This document shows positions 43,134-54,670 of a DNA stretch of 64,000 bases, piece after piece (position 1 is the first letter of the stretch; every line of letters begins with the position of its first letter). The notes below the pieces were generated by a model, which was not told the DNA's origin, made no database searches, and worked only from the letters and a program-made list of their open reading frames with translations. The DNA is taken from NCBI GenBank assembly GCA_964017235.1, contig OZ024936.1, forward strand, positions 60,563,028 through 60,627,027. Direction: 5' to 3'. The position numbers and the translations under genes are program-made. The stretch is from Sabellastarte sp. h YS-2021. Lineage: Eukaryota; Annelida; Polychaeta; Sabellida; Sabellidae.

Positions 43134-44369
43134 TCAGAAAACAGCCCATACCACTTGGATTGTAACTTTGCAGGTCTCAGGAACTGATCTCTCATCAAGG
43201 CCACTGGCCTCTGACATATGGGAAGGATAATCTTCACCCAGAATAACATTCAGTTTAGACAGCTTTCTGCATAACCAATCCTCTGTTGGCATCTGGACTA
43301 ACACCTTGCCGGGAACTGGAGCCTTCGGGCCGGCAAAGGGGTTGTCAGCCATGTTGCTAGTTGAAGTGTCCATATCTGGGATGTGGGATCAGCCCATATA
43401 GGAATAAATGCCTCTCATAGTCTCTATGTAGGTCTGTTCCTGAGAAATGGACTGGTCCGGTTCAGTAAGGGTAGCATCTTGACCATCTGACAGTTCCCCT
43501 TCCTCCACATACAGATCCAGAGGGGGGTTGATTGGAGATGTCACTTTCCGCCCCAGAACTCAAGCTGGAGATACTGTCCTTCCTAGATCTGTGTAAAGCA
43601 GGAGAGTCGGTGCGGTCAGATTTGAAGATTTGGGTCGGTCGGTGTGAAGTTGGTCGGTTTGGAGCTGGCTGGTAGACTGATGCTTCTTAGCAGAGAAGTC
43701 TTTTCCAGTGCGCTGTGAAGAGGAAGATCTTGGTCGGTCGGTACCAGTCTGGAGCTGGCTGGTAGACTGATGCTTTGCAGCAGAGAAGTCTTTTCCAGTG
43801 CACTCAGTAGTAGAAGATCCCTGTCGGTCGGAACCGGTCTGGAGCTGGCTGGTAGACTGATGCTTTGCAGCAGAGAAGTCTTTTCCAGTGCACTCAGTAG
43901 TAGAAGATCCCTGTCGGTCGGAACCAGTCTGGAGCTGGCTGGTAGACTGATGCTTTACAGCATCAGTGCCTTTACCAGTCCACTCTGAAGAAACAGCAGG
44001 TGACTTAGCTGGATCAATGAAGGGTTGAGTATCCTTGGCCATGATTGCTGGAGGTGAATGTGTAGGGGTTACCTTAACAGTTCCAAAGGTGGATTCAAAA
44101 GTCCTGGCCATGAGAAGGGCCTCCAAGCGATTAAATCTATCCGACCATTTCTGATCCAACTCTGCTATCTTGGAGTCTGTGGCTGATTTGTCAGATATAA
44201 CAGTTTTACTTTTAGAAGTGGAAGGCTTGTCTTTCTTCAGTTTCTTGGTAGAGGGCTCACTGCCAGAAGGGGATTGCAAATCACCCTGAACTTTCACAGC
44301 ACCAATTACTGAAACAGTGGCTGGATCAACTAAAGCAGAACTACTGTCTTTACTGGGAGTAGATTCCAA
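43134..44369 (-). pseudogene. DIRS D Gag-like protein with in-frame 30-aa repeats
   Basis: The frame 43560-44369 (269 aa) starts MESTPSKDSSSALVDPA. It has a Lys/Ser-rich stretch and a helical segment (LDQKWSDRFNRLEALLMART), then four tandem repeats of about 30 residues with core KDFSAAKHQSTSQLQTGSDR. After a frameshift it resumes at 43134-43373 with DWLCRKLSKLNVILGEDY. Position upstream of RT marks it as DIRS Gag (RNA packaging). Confidence 0.7.
43659..43985 (-). repeat. 90-bp tandem repeats within the DIRS D Gag
   Basis: Units with GAGCTGGCTGGTAGACTGA and GCAGAGAAGTCTTTTCCAG repeat every 90 bp, about 3.6 copies, preserving frame. The central two are almost identical. Confidence 0.9.
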
Positions 44370-44536
44370 TGTCTTCCTTCACGTTTCTCTTTCTTTATTT
44401 GATAAGAGGGGGTAGCAAGTTGACAACGCTGTTCTTCAGTAAGATTATTAAACACTCTGTTTTTTTTCTGACATTTGGCAGGCCAGTCTGCGCCGACCAG
44501 ATTAGCAATTTTTCATTGGATAGGATGTATTAGCGC

Positions 44537-45061
44537 TAGTGCTGGGAGATCGCCAAGGTTTGACCTCTCGATGCTCGAATCGGAATAATGTAAACAGAGA
44601 TGGATCATCGCCGATCATTCATGGAATCAAAAGTGTGAACCAGATCATAAAAATCAAATATTAAACAAAAACAAGGCAAATGGACAGAAATTACCACAAA
44701 TATAACCAATATAATATAACCTAAAAGCTATTTACAAATGTCTACGTCACTCCCTGCCATGCTTTATGTATCCTCGTCTGTGGCTGGCTGATTTTATGAT
44801 CACCTAGACTACAGTGGGAAAACCCCAAGGTGTTTTTTGTTGTTATTTCGTGGTTTTGTATTACGGCTAGTTTTGTGATTTTTAACTGGTGAATGAACAA
44901 TATTTTCACAAAATAAGATTTTTAATGTAACAAAAATGCTACAAAGAATTGAAAGAAATGAGTTTTGCAACTATCGATTGTTTTTAAATTTTACCGATCA
45001 TTGCTCGGCAATGAGCGAGCGAGTGATAATACCGAACTTTGCAAACATCATCCCAGCACTA
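44537..45061. mobile_element. hAT-like non-autonomous element, 525 bp, in the DIRS D right ITR
   Basis: Perfect terminal inverted repeats TAGTGCTGGGA / TCCCAGCACTA, with 8-bp flanks ATTAGCGC (44529-44536) and ATTAACGC (45062-45069). Without it the DNA reads like the right terminus of DIRS A. No transposase. Confidence 0.82.
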
Positions 45062-45740
45062 ATTAACGCAATAAAAAACTATTTCAGAATAAGTACCCAC
45101 CTAGTCAGCGATCGAATAATCTAAAGTTTTGAATTTTTTTCTTCAAAAAAGTGAGGCCAAACTTACTTCTAAGCATTGCAGGTACGCAGACAACCAACTG
45201 ATCCAGATGCCGTGAACATTTTTCAGAGTAATGTGATTAAAGCCCAAAGTTGAGGGGTCAAATAGCATTTAAGAACCTTCATTCCTCTGTCAAGTGCGAT
45301 GCTAAAGTAAAGAAACTAATGTTGCATGGCAAGTGCACTGTAATGTATACCCATCTCAGATAATTACAATTGCTGGGAGTTTCTTATGTAGGATTCTGCT
45401 GTTGAAAATTTAAATAAAAATAAATGCACCAAGTAATAAAATACCTTCAGGACTTATGAAAAAAGAGTTTATCAGTATTGTCCAAAGGTGATATGTTTAT
45501 ATCCCAGTAAACTGTGGTGTTTGTTGATATTTGTACATAATGACTCCAAAGGTATGATCTTTCTAATTTGAGGAGAATTTTGTCCTGGAATGAAACCTTT
45601 CCCCTTTAAGCTATCCAAATAAAACTATCCACAAATCTGTAGGTGTTATAGTTTTGGGAAGAAGGTGATGCTGCTTACAACAATAGACTAACATTATGTC
45701 AATTTAATTTATTTGCAACATAGCAAGAAGGCATACTCAC

Positions 45741-45876
45741 GCCTCAGCCGCACTTTACCGACTTTCAGCAAGTATTGTTCATCATCTTCCTCGGTGAAAA
45801 CTGTCAGTGTGCCGTCATTCTGCCACATACATTCTATAGTGACATGAAACTCTGCCATCTGATGCCCAAACAATTT
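45741..45876 (-). CDS. MRTO4: MRTO4 internal coding exon
   Basis: 136-nt exon with TTTATTCAG acceptor and GGC|GTGAGT donor on the minus strand. It encodes KLFGHQMAEFHVTIECMW and onward to LKVGKVRLR. This matches the strongly conserved Mrt4 region K-L-F-G-x-x-MAEF-x-V-x-I-x-x-MW. It enters in phase 0 from the exon at 56418-56494 (...ARIL | KLFG...) and leaves with one base that joins the exon at 39924. This part belongs to the P0-like second half of the protein. Confidence 0.88.
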
Positions 45877-46935
45877 CTGAATAAAAAAGAATGATAAAAC
45901 TTTTCTAAGCCAAAAACTATACTGTGAGAACGGGAAGCCAACAGCTTTTTCAATATTTTAGTCATGTTATATTAACACTATCCACTATGGTGACAGACCA
46001 CATGCCAAGGGTGATTAGTTGTATAAGTGAAATAACGAGTAAAGCAGCTCAAGCATCAGCCTGCAGATGACAAATAATCAAACTCTGAACCACTTTTCAA
46101 AAGCCGATGGCCTGTTCTGGAAAGTAATCTGAACAGGAAGGTGACCAGTCTTCCAAATCAGACAAAGATTAGCCGTAAATGGGTGTATGACAGCCCACAT
46201 TGGGAGATGACAGAACCCTTGAAGTTGAGGGCTGAAAAGGTAATCCAGTGGCTTGTAGACTGAATCTGTGATTCTTTCATCAAGGATGAGGACTGCCAGT
46301 ATAACTCCCTCCCCCCTCCAACATTCTTAGACAACTGAAGGCCATGCTGCCAGATAAGTGTAAAAATCACGAATGGAACATAGATATTAGATATTTGAAT
46401 TTTATGAGAACAAAAACAGAATAATTGTTATTGTCCAAATGATATTTGAATAGTAGTGTTGGTGAATGAATCTGGTGTCTTTACTTTTCAGCCTTAAAAT
46501 CCTAGTTTCTCATAGATAGAAGTTGATGAATTAACAATTTCCAAAACAAACATCAAAAGAATTTTTACACTAGAGGGTCAGAGATGCCCCAAAAGGCGGG
46601 CTGCGCAGGCAGCAATAAGGATAGCGACTGCTGTAATTAAATTTAGGGTCGGCAAAACAATGTTACCATTATGCTACAAAATAATAAACTAAAGAGTGAC
46701 AAGAATTCAGTAGAATTGTACTGTCACCGGCTTTGGTTAAAGACTGAAGTGGATGAAATTCGAAAAGACATAAATTATGCTGGATAGACAAAAATAGTTG
46801 GCTGATGTGTAGTACTTTTGCAGATCCAGACCATCTTTCAGAAGGATTGAGTCATGGTGAAGCCCCACCTTGCTGAAAAATATAACTTAAACTGCTAGTC
46901 ATATGACCATACAAATTAATGCATTGTGAAAGATG
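45877..46935 (-). other. MRTO4 intron, no recognised feature
   Basis: No TE or exon identified. A 70-aa open frame at 46158-46370 has no recognisable domain. Confidence 0.45.
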
Positions 46936-46939
46936 TCGT

Positions 46940-47122
46940 GTCTTGTCTGCCTCCTCTCTTCATGCAGGAAAGAAGGACTTATATTTGTCCACCTCCTCTC
47001 TTCATAGAGCAAAGAAGGACTTATATTTGTCCACCTCCTCTCTTCATAGAGCAAAGAAGGACTTATATTTGTCCACCTCCTCTCTTCATGCAGGAAAGAA
47101 GGACTTATATTTGTCCGCCACT
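46940..47122. repeat. 42-bp minisatellite, four units
   Basis: CCTCCTCTCTTCAT plus AGAGCAAAG or GCAGGAAAG plus AAGGACTTATATTTGTCC, period 42 bp, units arranged A-B-B-A by the variable bases. The period is a multiple of three, so several frames stay open by chance. Confidence 0.9.
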
Positions 47123-47221
47123 TTGTGAGAGAACAAACAAGCAAGATATTTTCCAATCTTGTGGATAATCTTTACCATACAGTTCTTCTTCAGGACTTTT
47201 TATATCCACAACCTGGAAACA

Positions 47222-47515
47222 GAAAAAAGTGTTGTCATGGCAACACTAGCTGCCAGATATTGCTGAAAAGTTGACCAGCTCCTGTTTATGCAGGGGTTTG
47301 GAATACAAAAAAATCCACACAAATATAAGTCAAAGAAACAGAAAAATTGCTGAAAAGTTAACCAGCTCCTATTCATGCAGGGATTTGGAATGCAAAAAAA
47401 TCCACAGAAATATAAGTCAAAGAAACAGAAAAAGGTGTTGCCATGGTATGGAAAACAAAGAACCCATAAAAATATTTGTAAGTCCAAAAAAAAAAAAAAG
47501 AAAAAAATAGTATCA
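47222..47515. repeat. ~120-bp dispersed/tandem repeat with RFX-type palindrome
   Basis: GCTGAAAAGTTGACCAGCTCC and AAATATAAGTCAAAGAAACAG repeat about 120 bp apart. The related copies at 51396-51745 and 53605-53725 start with GTTGCCATGGCAAC or variants (47231-47244 here). Confidence 0.7.
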
Positions 47516-47723
47516 GAGATGCCCGTACCCCACAGCCTGGGGAAATAGTTTTCAACACCATGAGATATAGAAGTAGTGAAATTGGGATAATTTCAGAGCA
47601 GTGTCAGTCTTCAAATAATGTTTAAGTAGAAAAAATAACATCTAAGAGAATGAAACTGCATGTAAAGATTAAGTATTAAAACAGGACAATTCAGTTAACT
47701 AAAAATAGCATCAGAGATGCCCG

Positions 47724-49715
47724 TACCCCACAGCCTTGGGAAATATTTTCAACACCATGAGATATAGAAGTACTGTACCAGTACAAACTTCAGGATACTT
47801 TCAGAGCACTGTCAGTTATATAAAGGTCCAAACAATGTTGAAATGGAGAAATAATGTTTAAAAGAAAGATAATGCGTATAAAGATGAAGTATTAAAACAA
47901 GATAATTCAATGACAAGATGACAGCATTAATCAGTAAACTAAAATTCAACACTCTTTATATACATCTGCATTTCCGAATTATGGTTTAGATGGTTTGAAT
48001 ATTACCATGCATACAGAAGTGGTAATACATTTAATGAATGCTTATGTGTGGTGTTGGAGTAAAATCTGTGGCTCACTTGATGAAATTCTATCTCTTACAA
48101 TGGGAAGTTATGAAAGTAAAATTCTTAATAAATTCTAATATGACTTTTGCTTAATCTGCATCAAAAGACAGACCCAAAGGTGCAACATGATTTTAAAGGT
48201 CAAGGTCACTACGGCAAGGTAAAAGGTCAAATTAAGGTCACACCATGATAATACACACCTATAGCCAATAACCAATGTCCCTACCAAGTATCAACTTCCG
48301 ACACCTTACGGTTTCCGAGATACAGCCCTGACGATTTTATAGGTCAAGGTCACTATGGCAAAGTCAAATCAAGGTCACACCATGATGCTGCACACCTACA
48401 CGCCCTAGCCAGTGTCTCTACCAAATATCAACTTCCTGCACCTAACAGTTTCCGAGATAAAGCCCGGACAATATTTATAGGTCAAGGTCACTACAGCAAG
48501 GTTAAAGGTCAAATCAAGGTCAGACCATGACGGTGCACACCTACACCCCCTAATCAATATCCCTACCAGGTATCAACTTCCTACACCTTACGGTTTCTGA
48601 GATATAGCCCAGACAACATTTTATAGGTCATGGTCACTACGGCAAGGTCAAAGGTCAAATCAAGGTCACACCATGACGTTGCACACCTACACCCCCTAAC
48701 CAATATCCGTACCAGGTATCAACTTCCTACACCTTACGGTTTCTGAGATATAGCCCGGACAACATTTTATAGGTCAAGGTCACTACGGCAAGGTCAAAGA
48801 TCAAATCAAGGTCACACCATGATGTTGCACACCTACACCCCCTAACCAATGTCCCTACCAAATATCAACTTCCCAAGCCTTACAGTTTCCGAGATATAGC
48901 CCGGACAACATTTTATAGGTCAAGGTCACTACGGCAAGGTCACAGGTCAAATCAAGGTCAGACCATGACGTTGCACACCTACACCCCCTAACCAATATCC
49001 CTACCAAGTATCAACTCCCTACACCTTACGGTTTCCGAGATATAGCCCGGACAAGATTTTATAGGTCAAGGTTACTACGGCAAGGTCAAAGGTCAAATCA
49101 AGGTCAGACTATGACGTTGCACAACTACACCCCCTAACCAATGTCCCTACCAAGTATCAACTTCCTACACCTTACAGTTTCCGAGATATAGCCCAGACAA
49201 GATTTTCAAACTCAAGGTCACTACGGCAAGGTCAAAGGTCAAATCAAGGTCAGACCATGACGTTGCACAGCTACACCCCCTAACCAATGTCCCTACCAAG
49301 TATCAACTTCCTACACCTTACAGTTTCCGAGATATAGCCCAGACAAGATTTTCAAACTCAAGGTCACTACGGCAAGGTCAAAGGTCAAATCAAGGTCAGA
49401 CCATGACGGTGCACACCTACACCCCCTAATCAATATCCCTACCAAGTATCAACTTCCTACACCTTACAGTTTCCGAGATATAGCCCAGACAAGATTTTCA
49501 AACTCAAGGTCACTACGGCAAGGTCAAAGGTCAAATCAAGGTCAGACCATGACGTTGCACAGCTACACCCCCTAACCAATGTCCCTACCAAGTATCAACT
49601 TCCTACACCTTACGGTTTCTGAGATACAGCCCGGACAAACTATTTCCCGCCGCCCGCCCGCCCGGACACCATGGGTGAAAACAATACCCCAACAGCCATT
49701 AAGGGCTGTGGGGTA
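47724..49715 (+). mobile_element. Helentron-like non-autonomous element 1 with 146-bp repeats
   Basis: TACCCCACAGCC at 47724 and its inverse GGCTGTGGGGTA at 49704-49715 are short subterminal inverted repeats. A palindrome (CAGCC..TTAAGGGCTG) sits at the 3' end. A ~450-bp leader is followed by ~10 tandem 146-bp units. Short inverted subtermini, 3' hairpin and internal satellite fit Helentron/HINE elements; this classification is tentative. Confidence 0.6.
48180..49640 (+). repeat. 146-bp tandem array 1 (~10 units)
   Basis: Each unit contains GGTCAAGGTCACTACGGC, AAGGTCAAAGGTCAAATC, AAGGTCA, CCATGACGTTGCACACC, ACCAATGTCCCTACCAAG, CAACTTCCTACACCTTACGG and TTTCCGAGATATAGCCC. Unit length is 146 bp with small variants. 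Confidence 0.93.
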
Positions 49716-49769
49716 AAAATTATGAAGCTTTAAAACTTCTCCCATTTTGATATTCATTTGTATGGTCAA

Positions 49770-51391
49770 ATTATGCTTTGAATGTTTTGAATATTACCCA
49801 TACATACAGATGTGGCAATACATGCTTTTATGTGGAGTAGGGGCAAAACCTGTGGCTCACTTGATGCAATACCATCTGTTACAATGGGAAGTTGCAAAAG
49901 CAAAACAGTTAATGAATTCTAATATGACTTTAACAGTACTTAATCTACATCAAAAAGACACCCAAAGGTGAAACAACTAAGATTCAAGTAAAAAGATATG
50001 AGAGAGATATAAGAGATAAAACTGTGTTAGATATCCCTGTAGAGAGATAAAATAGCATCAGATATGCAAGATCAAAGGTCAAATCCAGGTCACACCATGA
50101 CATTGCAAACGTGTAACGCCCGACCAATGTCCCTACCAAGTATCAACTTCCTACACCTTATGGTTTCTGAGATATAGCCTGGACAAGAGTTTCAAACTCA
50201 AGGTCACTACAACAAGGTCAAATCAAGGTCACACCATAACATTGCACACCTACAGGCTCTAACCAATGTCCCTACCAGGTATCAACTTCCTACACCTTAC
50301 GGTTTCTGAGATATACCCCGAACAAGATTTTATAGGTCAAGGTCACTATGGCAAAGTTAAAGGTCAAATCAAGGTCACACCATGACGTTTTACATCTACA
50401 CACCCTAGCCAATGTCCCTACCCAGTATCAACTTCCTACACCTTACGGGATATACCCCGAAAAAGATTTTATAGGTCAAGGTCACTACAGCAAGGTCAAA
50501 GGTCAAATCAAGGTCACGTCATGACGCTGCACACCTACAACCCCTAACCAATGTCCCTAGAAAGTACCAACTTCCTACACCCTACAGTTTCCGAGATATA
50601 GCCTGGACAAGTTTTTATAGGTCAAGGTCACTACGGCAAGGTCAAATCTAGGTCACACCATGATGTTTTACATCTACACACCCTAGCCTATGTCCCTACC
50701 CAGTATCAACTTCCTACACCTTACGGTTTCCGAGATATACCCCAAAAAAGATTCTATAGGTCAAGGTCACTACAGCAAGGTCAAATCAAGGTCACGTCAT
50801 GATGATGCACACCTACAACCTCTAACCAATGTCCCTAGAAAGTACCAACTTCCTACACCATCCAGTTTCCGAGATATAGCCTGGACAAGTTTTTATAGGT
50901 CAAGGTCACTACGGCAAGGTCAAAGGTCAAATCAAGGTCAGACCATGATGTTGCACACAAAGAGCCCCTAACCAATGACCTTACCAAGTATCAACTTCCT
51001 ACACCTTACGGTTTCTGTGATATAGCCTGGACAAGATTTTATAGCTCAAGGTCACTACGGCAAGGTCAAATCAAGGTCACACCATGACGTTGCACACCTA
51101 CATGCCCTAACCAATGTCCCTACCAAGTATCAACTTCCTACATCTTACGGTTTCCGAGATGTTGCCCGGACAAGATTTTCAAACTCAAGGTCACTACGGT
51201 CAAATCAAGGTCACACTATGACCTTGCACACTAACACCCCTAACCAATGTCCCTACCAAGTGTCAACTTCTTACACCTTACAATTTCCAAGATACAGGCT
51301 GGACAAACTTCTTCCTGCCGCCCGCTCACCCGCCCATCCAGACACAATGGGTGAAAACATTACCCTGACAGCCCTTATGGGCTGTGGGGTA
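49770..51391 (+). mobile_element. Helentron-like non-autonomous element 2
   Basis: The right end has GCCCGCTCACCCGCCC and GGCTGTGGGGTA (51380-51391). The leader 49770-50050 is homologous to 47960-48180 (TGTGGCTCACTTGATG, ACAATGGGAAGTT). The left TACCCCACAGCC is not found, so the left end is approximate. Confidence 0.55.
50060..51310 (+). repeat. 146-bp tandem array 2 (~8 units)
   Basis: Same unit as array 1, but more diverged and with several shortened units. Confidence 0.9.
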
Positions 51392-51395
51392 AAAA

Positions 51396-51745
51396 GTATG
51401 ATGGCAACAGTTGTTGCCAGGTGTTGCCGAAAAGCTAATCAGCTCAAATCTGTCCAGTTGTGCAGGGATATGGAAAGCAAAGAACCCATAAAAATATTTA
51501 TATGTCCCAGAAACAAAAAAAAAGTGTTGCCATGGCATCATTGAAAAGCAAATCAGCACCAATCCATGCAGGGGTTTGGAGTGTAAAGAACACCAAGAAA
51601 GACCTTTAAGGCCAAGAAACATGAAAAAATGTTGCTATGACAACACTTGTTGCCAGGTGTTGCCCAAAAACTAATCAGCTCCAATCTATGTAGGGATATG
51701 GAAAGCAGAAAACCCATAAAAATATTTGTAAGTCCAAGAAACAAA
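51396..51745. repeat. ~120-bp repeats between Helentron-like elements
   Basis: AGCTAATCAGCTC, TGCAGGGATATGGAAAGC and CCCATAAAAATATTT recur. They include GTTGCTATGACAAC at 51631-51644. Confidence 0.7.
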
Positions 51746-51767
51746 AAAATAGCATCAGGGATGCCCG

Positions 51768-53602
51768 TACCCCACAGCCTAGGGAAATATTTTCAACACC
51801 ATGAGATACAGAAGTACTGTATCAGTACAAACTTCAGGATACTTTCAGAGCACTGTCAGTTATATAAAGGTCCAAATAATGTTTAAAAGAAAGATCATGC
51901 ATATAAAGATGAAGTATTAAAACAAGATAATTCAATAACAAGGTGACAGCATTAATCAGCAAACTAAAATTCAACCCTCTTTATCTACATCTGCATGGCC
52001 AAATTATGGTTTAGATGGTTTGAATATTACCATGCATACAGAAGTGGTAATACATTTAATGAATGCTTATGTGTGGTGTTGGAGCAAAATCTGCGGCTCA
52101 CTTGATGAAATTCTATCTCTTACAATGGGAAGTTATGAAAGTAAAATTCTTAATAAATTCTAATATGACTTTAACAGTGCTTAATCTGCATCAAAAGACA
52201 GACAGAAAGGTGCAACAAGATTTTATAGGTCAAGGTCACTACGCCAAGGTCAAATCAAGGTCAGACTATGACGTTGCACAACTACATCCCCTAACCAATG
52301 TCCCTACCAAGTATCAACTTCCTACACCTTACGGTTTCCGAGATATAGCCCGGACAAGATTTTTAAACTCAAGGTCACTACGGCAAGGTCAAAGGTCAAA
52401 TCCTGGTCAGACCATGACGTTGCACACCTACACACCCTAACCAATGTCCCTACCAAGTACCAACTTCCTACACCATACGGTTTCCGAGATATAGCCTGGA
52501 CAACATTTTATAGGTCAAGGTCACTATGGCAAGGTCAAAGGTCAAATCAAGGTCAGACCATGACATTGCACACCTACACCCCTAACCAATTTCCCTACCA
52601 AGTATCAACTTCCTACACCTTACGGTTTCTGAGATATAGCCAGGACAAGATTTTATAGGTCAAGGCCACTACGGCAAGGTCAAAGGTCAAATCAAGGTCA
52701 GACCATGACACTGCACACCTACACCCCCTAGCAAATGTCCCTACCAAATATCAACTTCCTACACCTTACGGTTTCCGAGATATAGCCCGGACAAGATTTT
52801 ATAGGTCAAGGCCACTATGGCAAGGTCAAAGGTCAAATCAAGGTCAGACCATGACGTTGCACACCTACACCCCCTAACCAATATCCCTACCAAGTATCAA
52901 TTTCCTACACCTTACAGTTTCCGAGATATAGCCCGGACAAGATTTTATAGGTCAAGGTCACTACGGCAAGGTCAAAGGTCAAATCAAGGTCAGACCATGA
53001 CGTGGCACATCTACACCCCCTAACCAATAATCCTACAAAGTATCAACGTCCTACACCTTACGGTTTCCGAGATATAGCCCGGACAAGATTTTATAGGTCA
53101 AGGTCACTACGGCAAGGTCAAAGGTCAAATCAAGGTCAGACTATGACACTGCACAACTACACCCCCTAACCAATGTCCCTACCAAGTATCAACTTCCTAC
53201 ACCTTACGGTTTCCGAGATACAGCCCGGACAAGATTTTATAGGTCAAGGTCACTACGGCAAGGTCAAAGGTCAAATCAAGGTCAGACTATGACACTGCAC
53301 AACTACACCCCCTAACCAATGTCCCTACCAAGTATCAACTTCCTACACCTTACGGTTTCCGAGATACAGCCCGGACAAGATTTTCAAACTCAAGGTCACT
53401 ACGGCAAGGTCAAATCAAGGTCAGACCATGACGTTGCACACCTACACCCCCTAACCAATGTCCCTACCAAGTATCAACTTCCTACACCTTACGGTTTCTG
53501 AGATACAGCCCGGACAAACTATTTCCCGCCGCCCGCCCACCCGCCCATCCGGACACCATGGGTGAAAACAATACCCCGACAGCCCTTAAGGGCTGTGGGG
53601 TA
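51768..53602 (+). mobile_element. Helentron-like non-autonomous element 3 with 146-bp repeats
   Basis: TACCCCACAGCC at 51768-51779 and GGCTGTGGGGTA at 53591-53602. The leader is nearly identical to element 1, and the 3' end has CAGCCCTTAAGGGCTG as a perfect palindrome. Confidence 0.62.
52210..53530 (+). repeat. 146-bp tandem array 3 (~9 units)
   Basis: Same unit as arrays 1 and 2, the most homogeneous of the three. Confidence 0.93.
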
Positions 53603-53604
53603 AA

Positions 53605-53725
53605 AAGTGTTGCCATGGCAACACTTGTTGCCAGTTATCGTTAAAAAGCTAATCAGCTCCGATCCATACTGGGGTTTGGAATGCAAAGAACACCAAAAAA
53701 GATATTAAAGCACAAGAAACATGAA
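53605..53725. repeat. Single ~120-bp repeat unit with perfect GTTGCCATGGCAAC
   Basis: Homologous to 51396-51745. A perfect 14-bp palindrome, an X-box-type RFX site, lies at 53609-53622. Confidence 0.6.
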
Positions 53726-54190
53726 CAAGCAATCAGTGCCCGTGAATGGGCTCTGTGTCAGCTGACTGTGTGTTTTGAGTTCCAGAGTAGAAGTGACAGA
53801 AGAAAAGGACACAAAAGTTGTGCCCTGGAAATGGTGTTCAGAAGGAAAGTAAGAACTTCAAGGTAATTGTTAAGGTGTAAAAAGTAAGTTCAAAACATAT
53901 TTAAAGAAAATATTGCAAATGCAATAGTTTTAATTTTACTATGTTATAGCTGACCCCAAAATAGGTGAATAACATACTGAAACTAAATAATCTAAATGCA
54001 ATAGTTTTCAAGTTATAAGTGATTTACTCAACAGTGATAACCTAAAAGTAGCTATTACTCAGCTATACCATGAGCTACAGGTCTGAAATTTTACTATGTT
54101 GTAGCTGACCCAAAAGTAGCTGAATAACAAATTTACACAAAATTCTCTAAATGCAATAGTTTTCAAGTTACAAGTGATTTTACTCTATTT
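53726..54190 (+). repeat. Pearl-like element, copy 2
   Basis: The same head as 21249 (CAAGCAATCAGTGCCCGTGA) and two to three ~165-bp units. It matches copy 1 closely for >400 bp. Confidence 0.75.
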
Positions 54191-54234
54191 TACAGTATTT
54201 GAAATACTGTTCAAAAATTGTCAAACTTAAAGTG

Positions 54235-54670
54235 AACATAATTCTGTTACCACTAGGAGCTTAAGGTCACCTTATTGTATGACACTTATCTGTGACCAGT
54301 TACATATAAATGCAAAATTTGAATGAAATTTCTCAAGTTATTTTCAGTGTACTCTATGGAAAAAGAAAAAAAAATGTAAACTCAATAAATAACTTTTTAA
54401 TACGTGGGAGTTTAAGGTCACCTTTAGATAGGGCACACCTTGAAAACCAGTTACAACCACATGGCAAATTTGAATTGAATCCATCAACCCATTTTTGAGA
54501 TACTGTCTGGAAACGAAAAAACTTAACCTCAATATAAATATGTTACTACTGGGAGTTGATGGTCACCTTAAAATAGGGCACATCTTGAGGACCAGTTACA
54601 TGCACATGCCAAATTTTAATTTAATCCATCAAACCATTTTTGAGATACTCTCTGGAAAGGGAGTGTGACA
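54235..54670. repeat. ~140-bp tandem repeats, three diverged units
   Basis: GAGTTTAAGGTCACCTT-type, ACCAGTTACA and TTTGAGATACTGTCTGGAAA phrases recur about 140 bp apart. Confidence 0.65.

Larger units (their letters stand above)
40597..45078 (-). mobile_element. DIRS-type retrotransposon D (3' end lost) inside the MRTO4 intron
   Basis: Same family as A: the RNase H, RT and Gag regions align phrase by phrase (LHMRPIQWHLKNNWRV in both). The right ITR is partly preserved (44472-44528: CTGCGCCGACCAGATTAGC, TTCATTGGATAGGAT). Its outer arm ATTAACGCAATAAAA resumes at 45062 after a hAT insertion. The YR catalytic half, ICR and left ITR are missing beyond 40597. Two hAT-like elements are nested in it. 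Confidence 0.83.

Noticed and set aside
46919..47168. Overlapping 69-85-aa open frames on both strands with repeated PPLF-x-x-x-RRTYIC-type units
   Set aside because: They are read-throughs of a 42-bp minisatellite; a period divisible by three keeps several frames open by chance.
47170..47213. A possible small exon (VVDIKSPEEELYG) with splice-like borders on the minus strand between MRTO4 exons
   Set aside because: The flanking MRTO4 exons already join in phase with conserved sequence across the junction, and this piece would shift the frame.
50690..53501. Plus-strand open frames of 60-125 aa in the 146-bp arrays
   Set aside because: They track the repeat period and end at unit variants. 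No start context or domain was seen, so they are satellite read-through.
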